NCBI RefSeq assembly: GCF_014640555.1 | Contig: NZ_BMHE01000025.1 | Coordinates: forward strand, 1-64,000 | DNA: 64,000 nt | Source of the DNA: Paenibacillus marchantiophytorum | GTDB taxonomy: Bacteria > Bacillota > Bacilli > Paenibacillales > NBRC-103111 | Direction: 5' to 3' | In this document: one piece after another, positions 43,014-53,100 of the stretch | Position numbering within the stretch: position 1 is the stretch's first letter | How the letters are laid out: every line of letters starts with the position of its first letter | Program-made: the position numbers and the translations under genes | The notes under the pieces: model-generated | What the model was told of the DNA's origin: nothing | The model's input: only the letters and a program-made list of their open reading frames with translations | The model's database searches: none

Positions 43014-44540
43014 TCAATCGGGGGCTGCCGAGCCCATAGTGGTTGAGCTCCGCTCCCGTCGACGCGCCTGGAATGCTGCCGCTACGATGAGGACGCCTGC
43101 GATGAGCGTGACGACGCTCGCAACTTGCAGCGCGGAAATGGCTCCAGCGGTGAAGGCGTCGATGATCGCAGCTCTTTGAGCGGGGGCTGTAGCGATACCC
43201 TCGGCGACCGTACGCGGGATCGGGTCGACGTGCTGAAGGCTTGCCGGCAGATGACGGGTAAAGCTTTCGGTCAGCACGGTGCCGACAACCGCGACGCCGA
43301 GGGCGCTGCCGAGTTCTCGGGTTGCAGATTGAAGTCCTCCTGCAACGCCGGCCTGTTCGGCGGGCAGCGCCGAGGTGAATTCGGCTGTCAAGCACGGAAG
43401 CGCGAGCGCGAAGCCAAGCCCGATGAGGACGAGCCAAGCCGCGTAGGCAAAGTATGGCTGATACACGGCTGAGGCCAGGCCGAACAGTCCGATGCCGATG
43501 GCGAGGAAGGCCGCAGACAGCGTTAGGGGAATGCCGAAGCGCCTCACCAGATCAGGAACGAATCGTGCGCCGAGCAGCATCGGCACTGTCATAGGAACAA
43601 TCGCAAATCCTGCTTGTAGGACGGAGTACCCGCGACCGTACTGCAGGAGCGAAGCGTTGAGGTAGAATAGGCCGAAGCTGCCGAAGAACATCACGAGCAT
43701 GCCAAGGCTCACGGTGCTGAGCAGAGGGATGCGGAACAGACGCGGGTCGAGCAAGGGGTGACGAATACGCAGTTCGACCACGACCCAGACGGCGCCGAGT
43801 ACGATACTGGCGACGAACGCTGCGATAACGATGAAGCTGCTCCAACCGTTCTCCGGCCCCTCGATGATGCCGATTAAGAGAGCTATGGTTGCTGCGATAA
43901 GCAAAACCGTGCCAGCAGGGTCAAGTTTGCGCGGGCTGCGGCTGCTGCGTCGTACGACCAGTGCCGTCAAAAACGCGCAAAGAAGTGCTATTGGCACAAT
44001 GGCCGCGAATAGGGTTCGCCACGAGCCTGCAGTCAACAGCACCGCGCCGGCAATGTTGCCGACGAGCCCGCCCATGCCGGTCATCGCGCCCCAAATGGCG
44101 AGGGCCCGGCTGCGTCGTTCTGGTAATGTCTCGTGGATAAGTACGCCCACACAGTTCGGAAGCACCATGGCTGCACCGACGCCGGTGATCGCACGGCCGA
44201 GTAGCAGCCAAGCCACGTTCCCCGAGGCTGCTGAGATCGCAGCTCCAACTGCGAATGTGACGAGACCGGCAATCAGTACGCCTTTGCGTCCAAACCGTTC
44301 TCCGGCCGCGCCGCTCGGAATGACCAGGCCAGCGAACACGACGACATACGCGTCAACGATCCACAGCAGCTCCGAAGAGCTCGGGTGCAACCCGCTGGCA
44401 GCAAGCTTTGGAACCGCCAAATTGATGGCGGCGACAAGGCCCACGACCAAGATGGTACACGCGCACACGCAAGCCAGAACCAGCCCAGGCTGCCGTGACG
44501 GGTTCACGGCACCAGGCGACATTGTCTGTGGGTCGCTCAT
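43014..44540 (-). CDS. MFS multidrug exporter (DHA2, EmrB/QacA type)
   Basis: 508 residues with about 14 predicted membrane helices. Family signatures are LWIVDAYVVVFAGLVIPSGAAGERFGRK (motif A/D1 region), GRAITGVGAAMVLPN (motif C-like) and GGLQSATRELGSALGVAVVG in the C-terminal half. It exports drugs or metabolites using proton motive force. GC-rich codons contrast with the surrounding genes. It starts inside the stop of the epimerase-like gene (TAATG, one shared base), so the two are translationally coupled. The upstream TetR gene is divergent and probably represses both. Confidence 0.88.
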   Translation of the reverse strand: MSDPQTMSPGAVNPSRQPGLVLACVCACTILVVGLVAAINLAVPKLAASGLHPSSSELLWIVDAYVVVFAGLVIPSGAAGERFGRKGVLIAGLVTFAVGAAISAASGNVAWLLLGRAITGVGAAMVLPNCVGVLIHETLPERRSRALAIWGAMTGMGGLVGNIAGAVLLTAGSWRTLFAAIVPIALLCAFLTALVVRRSSRSPRKLDPAGTVLLIAATIALLIGIIEGPENGWSSFIVIAAFVASIVLGAVWVVVELRIRHPLLDPRLFRIPLLSTVSLGMLVMFFGSFGLFYLNASLLQYGRGYSVLQAGFAIVPMTVPMLLGARFVPDLVRRFGIPLTLSAAFLAIGIGLFGLASAVYQPYFAYAAWLVLIGLGFALALPCLTAEFTSALPAEQAGVAGGLQSATRELGSALGVAVVGTVLTESFTRHLPASLQHVDPIPRTVAEGIATAPAQRAAIIDAFTAGAISALQVASVVTLIAGVLIVAAAFQARRRERSSTTMGSAAPD

Positions 44541-45442
44541 TATTGCCCGGCTTTCTTATACGCACCGGCCAAGATGTCATCAATTAGAGTCGGACAGGCG
44601 GGCGTCCATGCGAGTAGTTCACGGGTGCGTTCGCTGGAACCATTCATGGATAGTTTGAAGAAGCGGCCGACAAAACCGAAGTGCGCAACTGCATCCTCCG
44701 GCGCGATCGTGGCCACCGGGATATGGAGGGCGCGGCCGATGGCTTCGGCGATCGCCCGGGTGGAGATGGTTTCCTCTGCGACCGCATGCAGGCGTGATCC
44801 GGCCGGCGCCTTCTCAATTCCGAGCCGGATGAGCTTGGCGGCATCGGAACGGTGCACTGCGGACCATGCGTGGGAGCCGTCATCGATGTACCCAGACACG
44901 CCATGCTTGCGTGCAGCGCTCATCAGGAAATTGACAAAGCCCCAGTCTCCTGCCCCGTGAACCGTCGGTGCGAACCGGATGATGATAGTCCGTACTCCGC
45001 GACCGACGTAGTCGAGAGCGAGGTTCTCCGCGCCGCCTCGGTGAGAATCCGGGCCCACATCAGGTGACGGGTCCGTCTCCAGTATCGGCCGCCCCTGAAA
45101 CAGACCGGACATTCCAGTCGCGACCATGAAAGGGCGGTTGGTACCGACCAGCGCCTCAGCAATGGTTTCGACTGCGACCCGCTCAGTACGGTCAGACTCC
45201 GCCGGATTTGCAAAGTCGTGTTTGTTCGCCAGGTGAACGACAGCATCCGCCTCGGCCGCTCCGCGGCGGAGAGAGTCGAGGTCATCGAGGTCCCCGCGCA
45301 GAACCTTCGCGCCTTTCGCCTCGAGCGACGCAGCAGAGACGTCCGAACGGACTAACCCGACGACCTTGTGTCCAGCTTTCAGCAGTTCATCTACGGTGGC
45401 CGAACCGATCCACCCTGTTGCTCCAGTGACAAATACATTCAT
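44540..45442 (-). CDS. NAD-dependent epimerase/dehydratase-like (atypical SDR)
   Basis: 300 residues. The Rossmann motif TGATGWIG is at 7-14 (extended/atypical SDR), with GDLDDLDSL and VVHLANKHD following. The catalytic tyrosine/lysine pair is not clear, so it may reduce a substrate or act as a redox sensor-like NmrA protein. A good ribosome site (AAGGAGGAAACAAG on the coding strand) precedes the ATG at 45442. GC-rich, and in operon with the exporter gene. Together with the TetR gene it resembles three-gene resistance or detoxification cassettes of high-GC bacteria. Confidence 0.8.
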   Translation of the reverse strand: MNVFVTGATGWIGSATVDELLKAGHKVVGLVRSDVSAASLEAKGAKVLRGDLDDLDSLRRGAAEADAVVHLANKHDFANPAESDRTERVAVETIAEALVGTNRPFMVATGMSGLFQGRPILETDPSPDVGPDSHRGGAENLALDYVGRGVRTIIIRFAPTVHGAGDWGFVNFLMSAARKHGVSGYIDDGSHAWSAVHRSDAAKLIRLGIEKAPAGSRLHAVAEETISTRAIAEAIGRALHIPVATIAPEDAVAHFGFVGRFFKLSMNGSSERTRELLAWTPACPTLIDDILAGAYKKAGQ

Positions 45443-45539
45443 TCTTGTTTCCTCCTTGCAGCCTTTGTGGGCTACAGCATATTTTTGCGGTTACTCACAT
45501 CATCAAAATACGAGATGATATCCTTTTTTACAATTACGA

Positions 45540-45581
45540 GACACCGTGTAACTTAATGTACTATAAACGGTGCATGGTGTC
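45540..45581. promoter_or_regulatory. Candidate TetR operator dyad
   Basis: GACACCGTG (45540-45548) and CATGGTGTC (45573-45581) are complementary at eight of nine positions, spaced by 24 bases around TATAAA-like AT-rich DNA. They lie between the epimerase-like gene and the TetR gene, in the place expected of a repressor site. Weak by-eye evidence. Confidence 0.35.
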
Positions 45582-45590
45582 CACTAATTA

Positions 45591-45737
45591 TTTAAAATAA
45601 ACATGTGTGAATGCCGTCAAAGCAACAAGAGCCCCGGTGAACAGGATCACAGGCGTGGGGAAGGCGACGGCTGTGCATCAATTGAAACGTCCGGCCACCG
45701 ATTTGAAAAGCGGCCAGCTGTGTCGCAATTCCATAAA
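45591..45737 (-). other. GC-rich intergenic stretch with possible membrane-protein remnant
   Basis: Read on the minus strand, one frame gives TPVILFTGALVALTAFTHVYF, a plausible membrane helix ending a protein, but no start or ribosome site is present. It may be a remnant of a gene carried with the GC-rich island. Confidence 0.25.
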
Positions 45738-45772
45738 TAGACAAGGAGCAACGCCACTTGTATAATTGTGAC
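45738..45772 (+). promoter_or_regulatory. Promoter of the TetR gene, predicted leaderless
   Basis: TAGACA (45738-45743), a 17-base spacer and TATAAT (45761-45766) end seven bases before the ATG at 45773. Transcription would start at or beside the start codon, and no ribosome site exists. Leaderless genes are common in actinobacteria and rare in Firmicutes. Confidence 0.6.
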
Positions 45773-46357
45773 ATGGACAAAGAACTCAATCCCGTCGGAC
45801 GTCCCCGAAACGAGCAAGCGAGGACGGCTATTCTGAATGCAGTTGATGACCTCTTATTCGAGGTCGGGTATGCGGCAATGACCATGAAGGGCATCGCCGA
45901 GAGAGCCGGAGTGTCCAGGCAGACCGTGTATCGATGGTGGTCACACAAAGCAGAGATCTTGTTTGAGGCCAGCGCAGCCGATGCGGAGGAGGAGCTTGCG
46001 ATTAGTCTCTCAGGAGATCCTTTGGACGACATCACGGCCTACCTGGAAGCACTCCTGCGCTTCCTCGCGCACTCACTGGCCGGTACCGCCTATCGGGCAC
46101 TCCTCGGTGAAGCGCAGCATGACACCGTCGTGGCGGAACTGCTATCCGCGAAAGACCCGCTCGGCGATAGCGCCCGTGTCGTGATCGAGCGCGCGCTCGG
46201 GAAGGATACGCTGCCAGTCCCGCTCGACCAGGCCACTGCCTTGCTGATCGGACCTAGCTTCTTCTGGATCTTGAGTGGACGCGATCCGGCTCAACTTGTC
46301 CCGCGAGAGCTGGCCGAGAATTTTATTCACAACCTCCAGGCGCGACAGTCCCAGTGA
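45773..46357 (+). CDS. TetR/AcrR-family regulator
   Basis: 194 residues. The helix-turn-helix (TILNAVDDLLFEVGYAAMTM, IAERAGVSRQTVYRWWSHKAE) is near the N-terminus, and a TetR C-terminal ligand domain follows (LLRFLAHSLAGTAYRALLGEAQ). GC-rich, unlike most of the window. Divergent from the epimerase-like and exporter genes and probably their repressor, released by the exported compound. ATG 45773 is chosen because it fits the family start GRPRNEQAR; an upstream TTG at 45758 overlaps the -10 box. Confidence 0.85.
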   Translation: MDKELNPVGRPRNEQARTAILNAVDDLLFEVGYAAMTMKGIAERAGVSRQTVYRWWSHKAEILFEASAADAEEELAISLSGDPLDDITAYLEALLRFLAHSLAGTAYRALLGEAQHDTVVAELLSAKDPLGDSARVVIERALGKDTLPVPLDQATALLIGPSFFWILSGRDPAQLVPRELAENFIHNLQARQSQ

Positions 46358-46496
46358 ACGAAGGCTCACCCCGGCGACGGCGCCTCCCAAATTTCATAGC
46401 GAACTTTAAACGAAGAAAGACGCACGATGAGAGATCACTGCAAAACCTTTGATTTTTTGTCGAACAGGGCTTCAGAGAACCGACTGAGTTTATAAT

Positions 46497-46536
46497 AAAA
46501 TGCAGCGCGTGTCCGTTAGGATTCGGGCTGCATTTT
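46497..46536 (+). terminator. Terminator after the TetR gene
   Basis: AAAATGCAGC and GCTGCATTTT form a perfect ten-base-pair stem with an inner CCG/CGG pairing. The T-rich 3' arm continues into TTACTT. It can act in either direction. Confidence 0.65.
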
Positions 46537-46653
46537 ACTTATCAGCTTCGTCATACTACATGAAAAGCTTTTATCTGAGTGGAAACCCTTTTATAATCAC
46601 ATTAGATATACACTATGTTATTTATACTATACGAATGGTGGCGATGGTTAGAT

Positions 46654-47262
46654 ATGAGTCTTTTTAATAACTGCGTGGGGAAGAGTCTAAATAATTCTCT
46701 TAAATGGATTAATGAACCACATGAATGGGAATTTTCTGAACAAAATTCACTTAGGATTACCGCGCCACCTCGCGCAGACTTCTTCCATAATCCAACACAG
46801 GAAAGTAGAAATAATTCTGCTCCATTCCTGTATACGACAACAAATGCAAATTTTATTGTAACCACTCGGGTCAGCGTTGACATACGTGAACGGAATGACT
46901 CCGGATGCCTTATGGTAATGGCAGACGAGAATAACTGGGCTAAGTTATGTTATGAGGATTTTAGAGGTCGACCTTCCATTATTAGTGTTGTAACTAAAGA
47001 TATTTCGGATGATTGTATCGGTGACTTTGTCGGGAATATAAATCCTTTCTTAAGAGTATCTCGATATGATAATTGTATTGCTTTTCATTACTCTCTTGAT
47101 GGTACTGAATGGGCATTAGTGCGGTATTTTGGAATGAATAATATTCAAAGTTTAAAAGTCGGTGTAGTTGCCCAGAGTCCAGTTGGTGATGGATGTGCAG
47201 TGCAGTTCGATTACTTACACTTCCTTCCTAATACGAATAGAGATGTAAGAAATATTAAATAA
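46654..47262 (+). CDS. DUF1349-family protein
   Basis: About 202 residues from ATG 46654 (MSLFNNCVGKSLNNSLKWIN). The concanavalin-like fold of DUF1349 is indicated by WEFSEQNSLRITAPPRADFFHNP, NFIVTTRVSV, GCLMVMADENNWAKLCYED and FHYSLDGTEWALVRYFG. Members (for example YeaK-type proteins) may bind or act on carbohydrates. No signal peptide is present. A longer start at 46615 adds thirteen residues without a better ribosome site. Confidence 0.75.
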   Translation: MSLFNNCVGKSLNNSLKWINEPHEWEFSEQNSLRITAPPRADFFHNPTQESRNNSAPFLYTTTNANFIVTTRVSVDIRERNDSGCLMVMADENNWAKLCYEDFRGRPSIISVVTKDISDDCIGDFVGNINPFLRVSRYDNCIAFHYSLDGTEWALVRYFGMNNIQSLKVGVVAQSPVGDGCAVQFDYLHFLPNTNRDVRNIK

Positions 47263-47348
47263 TAAAATCTTTATTTTCCTCAAACTTAAGCTACTCCAAA
47301 TGGAAGTGAACTCATAAAATTCTCAATTATAGAGGGGCAGAAATTTTA

Positions 47349-47778
47349 ATGTTTACCCGTATTACTCAGTTAATTGATTTTCTTTCAGTATTAGACAAAT
47401 TTAAAACTATCGAACGTAAAACCTATGTATCGAATACGGCACGACGTGAAAATGATGCAGAACATACCTGGCACATGTGTATGTTTGCTCTTTTGTTACA
47501 CAAGAGATGAGTTTGAATCAGGAGACACACTCGAATCACAATTCGTTAAAACAATAGACAAGATGCAGGCTTTTGCTCAGAACGTACATACAAAGGGAAC
47601 GGTTTGGAAAGAAAATCAAATTGCACCCGAGAAAATATTAGCTTATAACGAAAGCTGGAGACATCAGAATGATTCTTTTTCGGAACTATTTAATCATCTA
47701 TGGAGTTTCGCAAAAAAAGAAGGCTATCTTTATAATTCCGATGATAAATCAGTTAGTGAGTACCACGAGAAACGATAG
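47349..47778 (+). pseudogene. HD-domain nucleotidase (YfbR-like), internally deleted and frameshifted
   Basis: ATG 47349 opens MFTRITQLIDFLSVLDKFKT, then RRENDAEHTWHMCMFALLL with the HD-family metal residues (R-x-x-x-x-x-E-H-x-W-H), and stops at TGA near 47508. Another frame continues DEFESGDTLESQFVKTIDKM and QNDSFSELFNHLWSFAKKEG to 47778, the usual C-terminus. The second histidine-aspartate motif and about 70 residues are missing between the parts. It would have been a 5'-deoxynucleotidase-like enzyme. Confidence 0.65.
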
Positions 47779-47796
47779 CTGAATAAGAGACACCGT

Positions 47797-47828
47797 GGCA
47801 GCCGAGAAATGATGTTCGGCTGCCTTTT
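47797..47828 (+). terminator. Terminator after the HD-domain remnant
   Basis: GGCAGCCGA and TCGGCTGCC form a perfect nine-base-pair stem, followed by TTTT. Confidence 0.75.
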
Positions 47829-47898
47829 CCACACTAAGTTTGGTCAAAGAAAAGAACGATGAACGTTATTTCAAAAACGGAAGCAGATCGCTGAAATA

Positions 47899-47930
47899 AA
47901 AAAAACCGGTGACCTTAACCAGGTGACCGG
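47899..47930 (-). terminator. Terminator of the VOC gene (minus strand)
   Basis: On the minus strand CCGGTCACC and GGTCACCGG form a stem with one central mismatch, followed by eight T. It lies just after the VOC stop codon. Confidence 0.65.
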
Positions 47931-47940
47931 CGGTTCCATA

Positions 47941-48342
47941 TTAGCGTTTCGGCATTTTGCTCGCATCCATGTACAGCAGGTTCCAGCGGTGACCGTCCAG
48001 GTCGGCAAATCCTGCGCCGTACATCCAGCCGTCGGTTTCACTCGGCTTGCCAAAGATGCTTCCTCCGGCAAACTCTACTTTTTGAATAAAAGCATCTACT
48101 TCTTCTCTGCTTTCAGCACCAATGGAGAATATTACCTCAGCACTTTGGGAAGTATCTGCGGTTTTTGAACCTGTAAATTTCTCAAACGCCGCATCCGGGA
48201 ACAGCAGAATCGTTGTTTGGCCTATGGCAAGCTTGGCTCTCTCGTTACCAACGCTCACCGCATGGAACCCAATCGCATTGAAAAAGGCAGTTGACTTTTC
48301 AACATCTTTGACCGGCAGGTTAATCCAAATGTCCTGTGACAT
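47941..48342 (-). CDS. VOC-family (glyoxalase/bleomycin-resistance-like) protein
   Basis: 133 residues with the paired beta-alpha-beta-beta-beta modules of the vicinal-oxygen-chelate fold. The N-terminal module is IWINLPVKDVEKSTAFFNAI, and the C-terminal module ends GAGFADLDGHRWNLLYMD. Family members bind a metal or sequester small toxic molecules; the substrate here is unknown. Monocistronic. An AGGAGG site lies about seven bases before the ATG on the coding strand. Confidence 0.85.
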   Translation of the reverse strand: MSQDIWINLPVKDVEKSTAFFNAIGFHAVSVGNERAKLAIGQTTILLFPDAAFEKFTGSKTADTSQSAEVIFSIGAESREEVDAFIQKVEFAGGSIFGKPSETDGWMYGAGFADLDGHRWNLLYMDASKMPKR

Positions 48343-48465
48343 GGCTGTAGCCTCCTGAAATATATTTTCAACTACTCCTACTATACTCTACTTCTGGCAG
48401 CAGAAGCGAATCTTATATAAGAAACCGCAAGGTATGACATTCCTGTCATGCATCCTAGGGTTGGT

Positions 48466-48548
48466 AAGAGCCCCGACCTCAACTTGTGCTAGCAAGTAAG
48501 TGGGGGAGGTTCACTATGATCGAAGTGATGGTTATTGTATGATGGATA
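48466..48548 (+). other. Structured leader-like sequence with short aborted reading frame
   Basis: ACTTG-TGCTAG-CAAGT forms a hairpin nested between CCTC and GAGG, followed by a strong GGGGGAGG ribosome site and an ATG at about 48516. The reading frame (MIEVMVIV) stops after eight codons. The leader resembles those before short holin-like type I toxin genes of Bacilli. The toxin itself would be aborted here. Confidence 0.25.
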
Positions 48549-48639
48549 ATAAAAGACTTGCCTCAATAGGGTATAGAAGCCTTTATGGAATTCAAAGAAG
48601 TATTAAATGGCAAGTTCACTCGTTAAATAGGAGGATTAC

Positions 48640-49209
48640 ATGGCCTGGAGCAAATTGAAGCAACTTCTGGAGAGCTTTCTCTGTCCTGCGCTATATGGAA
48701 GGTTCGAATACCGCGCAACCAGCTACCGTTATTTACCTGATAAAGCAGGACTTTGTTATATTGCGGTAGATAAAAAGAACGTACTCAATATGAATGATAT
48801 AACTACCTTAATCAGATGGTATCATACGGAACTGGAAATAAAGAATGATCCAGATATCCAGATTCCTATCAACAATGAAGAAATCGAAGCTGTCAGAAAA
48901 GATACCAAGGGGATAGTTCCGGAGGATCGTCTCAAAGTAATTGCAAGAAATAGAAAAATATCAGAATATGCAAAAGAGCTTTTATCCGTACAGTCAGCAT
49001 TAAGTAAATCCAATTTTGTAGTTGTAGCAAATAAGTTTTTATCTATTTCTATAGAGGAAAGCCTGGAGAGCAATGATATCTTATTGAATATTTTAGCTTT
49101 GGTGGACAGGAGAGTTGGAAAAAAGCGAATTTTAAACATGACCGAGAAGATGAAGTTAAAGCATCCAATTGTGCAGTATTTTTATGAGTTACGGCTTAGC
49201 ACATTTTGA
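48640..49209 (+). CDS. SF0329-like hypothetical protein
   Basis: 189 residues. The start MAWSKLKQLLESFLCPALYGRFEYRATSYRY is typical of a small family in Bacillus and Paenibacillus annotated as SF0329-like; the function is unknown. A basic and helical C-terminal half follows. GGAGGATTAC precedes the ATG. Intact and not visibly linked to neighbours. Confidence 0.7.
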   Translation: MAWSKLKQLLESFLCPALYGRFEYRATSYRYLPDKAGLCYIAVDKKNVLNMNDITTLIRWYHTELEIKNDPDIQIPINNEEIEAVRKDTKGIVPEDRLKVIARNRKISEYAKELLSVQSALSKSNFVVVANKFLSISIEESLESNDILLNILALVDRRVGKKRILNMTEKMKLKHPIVQYFYELRLSTF

Positions 49210-49513
49210 AAGTTAGTAAAGGTAGAGACCGAATCATGTCATTAGAAATAATGAAATTTACGAATTTCTTTCAAAGGCGTTCACTCAATTTCTTGGGTGA
49301 ATATGGATTACGTTGAGGAGCATTACGAGAAGCGGCTGCGGGAGGCGTATTACGTTTGATTGGGAGTAAACCGAAGAACGAGCGAGAGCGCCACGCCTGG
49401 GACCATGTCCGTCAAGATTTGGAACGTCCGGCTGGTGCTAGGCAGGAAAGTTGAAAGTTCCCTATTAGCAGGTCGTGAAATGGCTTTTCCGACATAATGG
49501 CAGGAAACTTTAG
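49210..49513. other. Gene-free stretch with degenerate coding traces
   Basis: A short open stretch (MDYVEEHYEKRLREAYYV near 49302) ends at TGA after 18 codons. No other gene, repeat or terminator is apparent. It joins the intact gene before it to the SLH remnant after it. Confidence 0.3.
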
Positions 49514-49903
49514 ATTTATCCTCGCAAGAATGTATATGCAAACTGGTATGCGCATGCTGTTGCTGTGACAGCTCAATTCGGATTGCTTGAAGGCTACGAG
49601 GATGGCATGTATGGGCCGGATCGCCTGGTCACCCGCAAGGAGCTGGCTGTTATTCTGAGCAGGGTTGTCGACTGGATAGCCGGCAGGGACGCGATAGATG
49701 TAACGTCAATTATTAATGGCTATCGAGATGGTTACGAGACCAGCATTTGGGCGAAGGAGTCAATTGCTCGCATGTCCGGACTGGGCGTATTTCAGGGGGA
49801 TGACAGCCAAAGTTTGCGCCCGCTTGAACTGGTGACACGCGCGGAAACAGCTGTGTTATTGATCCGTATGCTGCGTCAGATTTCTTTGATAGGGCCATCA
49901 TAG
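49514..49903 (+). pseudogene. S-layer-homology protein remnant
   Basis: The open frame reads VYANWYAHAVAVTAQFGLLEGYEDGMYGPDRLVTRKELAVILSRV as one SLH repeat, and IWAKESIARMSGLGVFQGDD with VTRAETAVLLIRM as another. This is the C-terminal anchor of a larger surface protein; no start, signal peptide or upstream body exists. The spacer between repeats contains IINGYRDGYE, a rearranged SLH piece. SLH domains bind pyruvylated wall polymer. It lies directly before the intact SLH protein gene. Confidence 0.65.
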
Positions 49904-50004
49904 TTTAGTGGTACGCCTTTGCTTTGAGGTGGCTGTGGGAATGCCGTCGACCACGCTGTCTTTGTGTTACCCCGTGTTTGGGGGTTGACGATATAAACAC
50001 TTAT

Positions 50005-50039
50005 AAACACCGCCACTAAAAAAAGGCGGTGTTTTTTTT
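50005..50039 (+). terminator. Strong terminator before the SLH gene
   Basis: AAACACCGCC and GGCGGTGTTT form a perfect ten-base-pair stem with an A-rich loop, followed by five further T. It isolates the SLH gene from upstream transcription. A TATACT box near 50086 is a candidate -10 for the SLH gene. Confidence 0.85.
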
Positions 50040-50175
50040 GCCCCCGCCTGTCGAAGTTTGTCATTTTGCCGTCATTGGGGTGGGATATACTTGTCTTAAT
50101 CATGAGTAGAAAGGATATTCATAGATTTGAAATCAAGAAACCTGATGACATGCAAAATTTGAAGGAGGATTCGGA

Positions 50176-53100
50176 GTGCGTAACATGTATAAAAAAGGAA
50201 TGTCCATCATTCTAGTGATGTTGATGGTGATGGGTGGAATGTCGGGAATTATTGCACCTGGAGGAAAAGCCTATGCTCTAGCAAGTTTCGCTGGAGGAAC
50301 AGGTGTACAAGGGGATCCTTATCAGATAGCAACCGCAGATCAGCTTAATGAGGTGAGGAATTATTTAGTAGCGGGTAAATATTTCAAGCTTACAGCAGAT
50401 ATTGATTTGGGAGCCTACATAGCTAATGGGGGCTGGGTGCCAATAGGTACTGATAATTCACCATTTTACGGAATCATAGATGGCAACAGTCACAATATTA
50501 CGGGGCTAACAATTAATAGGCCGTCTACCAATTCTGTGGGGTTATTTGGTCATACAGGTGCGGGCAGTTCTATTGCCAATTTGAAGTTGGAAAATGTTCA
50601 TATTACTGGCGGGCAGAAAGTAGGCGGTTTGGTTGGTACAAATGAAGGAACAATCAGCGACAGCTACGTCACCGGAAGTGTAATTGGCACTTGGTTTGCA
50701 GGTGGCTTGGTTGGTTATTTTGTGGGAGGAACGATAAGCAACAGCTATGCGGTAGGACTTGTTAGTGGAACTATATATGTAGGTAGCTTGGCTGGTTACA
50801 TTGAAGCAAATGCATCAATTAGCCACAGCTACGCCACAGGACCTGTGAGTGGAACTCAATCTGTGGGTGGCTTGGTTGGAGCCGGAACTGGAGCAATCAC
50901 TGCCAGCTCCTATGGATGGAATTCTATAGCTTTGACACAAGGAACTGCCAACGGAACAACCAAGTTGAACCATGTTTTATTTGGCATCGAGTACTCGGTT
51001 AACGGTGGAGCGTATATTCCGATCACAGGTGAATTTGTCGATGGCAGTATCGATAACATTTCTGTAGGAAAGGGAGATACAATCACCGTCCGAGTAGCAG
51101 CTGATGTCTCAGCTTCAAAAGCAAAAACATTGACGGTCAGTCTAACGGACATCAAGCCGTTAGCAGCACCGACAACAGGAATTTTGGTACAAGGAACGAA
51201 TTTCGGAACAACGAAGTTAACCGGCGTGACGAGTGCAATGGAGTACAAAGTCAATACAGGCTCGTACACGGCGATTGACGGAACAAGCGTGGACAACATT
51301 GCTGTCGAGGAAGGCGATGAGATTTACGTCCGAGTAAAGGAAACAATACTGCAAGCGGCGTCCGCCAAACAATTGTTGATTGCAGATGTAGGAAATATCA
51401 AGCCAGCAGTACAAATCACAATAGCAGCCATAGCTGGAGTAACAGCACCAGTAACAGGTGCAACGCCGGTAGTAACAATAGCTGATACAACAGAATATAC
51501 AGCATCAATTACATGGTCATTAGAGGATGAAACGTTTGCTGATAATACAGTTTACACAGCAACGATTACAATCAAACCCAAAGCAGGATACACATTAACA
51601 GGTGTGATTCAAAACTTCTTTAAAGTTGCTGGAGCAACAACAGAAAATGATGCTAATAATGGATTTGTAACAGCGGTATTCCCAGCAACTGAAGCGATAA
51701 TCGCAACAGCAGACATAGCTGGAGTAACAACGCCAGTAACAGGGGCAACGCCAGTATCTTCAATAGCTGCTACAGAGTATACAGCAACGATTGCTTGGTC
51801 ACCAGCGGATGCAATATTTGCTGCAAATACAGCCTACACAGCAACCATTACAATGACACCAGCAGCAGGATATACCTTAACAGGTGTGGATACAAACTTC
51901 TTTAAAGTAGCTGGAGCAGCAGCAACAAATACGGCTGGTTCAGGCGTTATTAATGCTCTGTTCCCAGCAACACAAGCGCTAAGTACAGCTGCAACGTTGA
52001 CCTCAACAATCGGAACGGTAAGCACAGACGGAACAGCTAATGAAACCATTACGAATATTCCATACGGAACAACCTTAGCCACGTTGAAGGCAGCGATCAC
52101 GCCAGCAGCGAAGGCATCATTTGAAGTCTACGAAGCAGACGGAGCAACCATAGCAACAACTTTGGAAACAGGCAAGAAGGTTCTAGTTACCGCGCAGGAT
52201 GGAACGAAGGTAACATACACCATCACGGTGAATGCGCCAGCACCAAACCACAATGCGCTCTTGTCCAGCCTGGCCGTAGATCAAGGCACGTTATCACCGG
52301 CGTTTTCCTTATCGAATTTGAACTACGCAGTAGGTGTGTCCAATTCTGTTTCAAATCTCACTATTCATGTAATCAAAGGAGAACCAAACGAAACGCTTAC
52401 AGTAACGGGGGCGACCTACCGTTCTGTAACGGGCAATGTGTATGCTTACGTTGCATCTAACCTAATAGTTGGTTTTAATCCGATTCAGATTAAGGTAACC
52501 GCGCAGGATGGCACGACGAACAATACGTATATTCTCACAGTGGACCGTGCCAACACACCAGCACCGAACTATAGTGGCGGTGGAGGTTCAGCAACTCCAA
52601 CCGACACCAAAGTAACCTCCACAGATGGCAAATTAACACTTTCTGCAGGTAAAACGGGCGAGGTTAGTTTAGGTAATCAAGTAACCGTCTCGATTCCAGC
52701 CAATGCAACAGACAAAGAACTGAAATTAACAATCGAAAAAGTGTTGGATACTCAAAAGCTTCTCGCAAATAAAGTGGTTTTAGCTAGTCCAGTATTCGAA
52801 ATTCTAAAAAACTTCTCAGAGAACTTCAGTAATCCGGTAACACTGACCTTTGTATTTGATCCAGCAAGCTTGAAAAGCTATCAAAAGGCGTCTGTATTCT
52901 ATTATGACGAAGTGAAAAAGTCATGGGTAGAAGTCGGTGGCAAGGTAAACGGTAATCACATTACTGTGGATGTCAATCACTTTACGAAGTATGCGGTATT
53001 GGCTGTAGGTCAAGTAATTGATATGCCAGTAAATCCAATTATGAATTTTAGCGACATCTCTGGACACTGGGCGGAGGCCAATATCAAGCAATTGGTAAGC

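Noticed and set aside
43831..44658. Long plus-strand reading frame (275 codons) opposite the MFS exporter and epimerase-like genes
   Set aside because: It lies antisense to two clearly recognisable proteins in GC-rich DNA, where long antisense frames are common. It has no ribosome site or family match.
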